NCBI GenBank assembly: GCA_963576565.1
Contig: OY755039.1
Span: 79,851,455-79,915,454, forward strand
Direction: 5' to 3'
Length of the DNA stretch: 64,000 bases
DNA from: Aspidapion aeneum
Lineage: Eukaryota > Arthropoda > Insecta > Coleoptera > Brentidae
Shown here piece by piece: positions 63,999 through 64,000 of this stretch; positions within the stretch are counted from its first letter, which is position 1, and the number at the start of each line of letters is the position of its first letter. The translations under genes and the position numbers were made by a program. The notes beneath the pieces are model-generated. The model was not told where the DNA came from, made no database searches, and saw only the letters and a list, made by a program, of their open reading frames with translations.

Positions 63999-64000
63999 TG

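Larger units (their letters stand above)
61640..64000 (-). mobile_element. Jockey-group LINE, long decayed copy, continues beyond the window
   Basis: Minus strand, from the endonuclease C-terminus (at the window edge) to a 3' end with an A run (T run 61640-61648 on plus). The 3' UTR and RT match 12157-13450 closely, so both belong to one family, and this copy shows what the other lost at its 5' side. It is broken by a nonsense codon where 12.3 kb has TCG (near 62708), by frameshifts near 63000-63240 and in the endonuclease, and by an 11-bp deletion near 61780. Confidence 0.85.

Overview
This is a eukaryotic, AT-rich, repeat-dominated window with no bacterial character: no operons, intron-like splice sites, long poly-A/T tracts, and almost every recognisable coding sequence belonging to a transposable element. 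The element types (BEL/Pao and Ty3/gypsy-like LTR elements, Jockey-group and RTE LINEs, Tc1/mariner-, hAT- and Mutator-like DNA elements, large foldbacks) fit an insect with a large repeat-rich genome; a beetle or similar is only a guess. No ordinary host gene is complete here. Comparisons below were made by eye on the sequence; no database was searched.

Layout. 0.1-1.9 kb: a TACGTAC-rich satellite, partly a regular 101-bp tandem repeat with a 303-bp higher-order period. 2.3-3.7 kb: a degenerate 142-bp tandem array and a foldback. 4.4-6.6 kb: an 0.9-kb segment present twice, each copy ending in a short inverted-repeat element and each showing splice and poly-A signals. 8.4-10.5 kb: a broken THAP-domain exon next to an RTE LINE tail. 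12.2-13.5 kb: a 5'-truncated Jockey-group LINE; a second, frameshifted copy of the same family fills 61.6-64.0 kb on the other strand. 17.5-18.1 kb: a gypsy-like LTR.

20.0-24.8 kb is the most unusual object: a complete LTR-bounded element (439-bp LTRs, ATACC target duplication, polypurine tract) on the minus strand. It lacks pol, carries a DUF1759-like gag frame followed in the same frame by a very basic domain, and has about 2.3 kb of a 115-120 bp minisatellite between its 5' LTR and gag. 28.1-34.7 kb is a complete BEL/Pao retrotransposon with apparently identical 412-bp LTRs, a CATAT target duplication and one unbroken 1724-codon gag-pol frame, so it is very young.

38.7-43.5 kb holds a small hAT-like MITE with a GTCCAGAG target duplication, a second RTE fragment, and a decayed spliced gene with DDE-transposase-like features, flanked on both sides by about 13 copies of an AAATGCCGCTAAG motif. 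44.0-59.0 kb is a run of large palindromic elements: a foldback with a GC-rich 15-bp minisatellite at its ends, a Tc1/mariner-like element with about 570-bp inverted repeats and a transposase remnant, a Mutator-like element with a 9-bp target duplication and a minisatellite in its ends, and two foldbacks of more than 2.5 kb. 53.5 kb has a small coding-looking ORF, 59.3 kb a candidate membrane-protein exon, and 60.8-61.4 kb a cluster of tRNA-like sequences.

Functionally the window is a stack of mobile elements. Only the BEL/Pao element looks capable of encoding its own mobility; the element at 20 kb would need enzymes from another element, possibly of the BEL/Pao group, and the others are fragments or non-coding derivatives.
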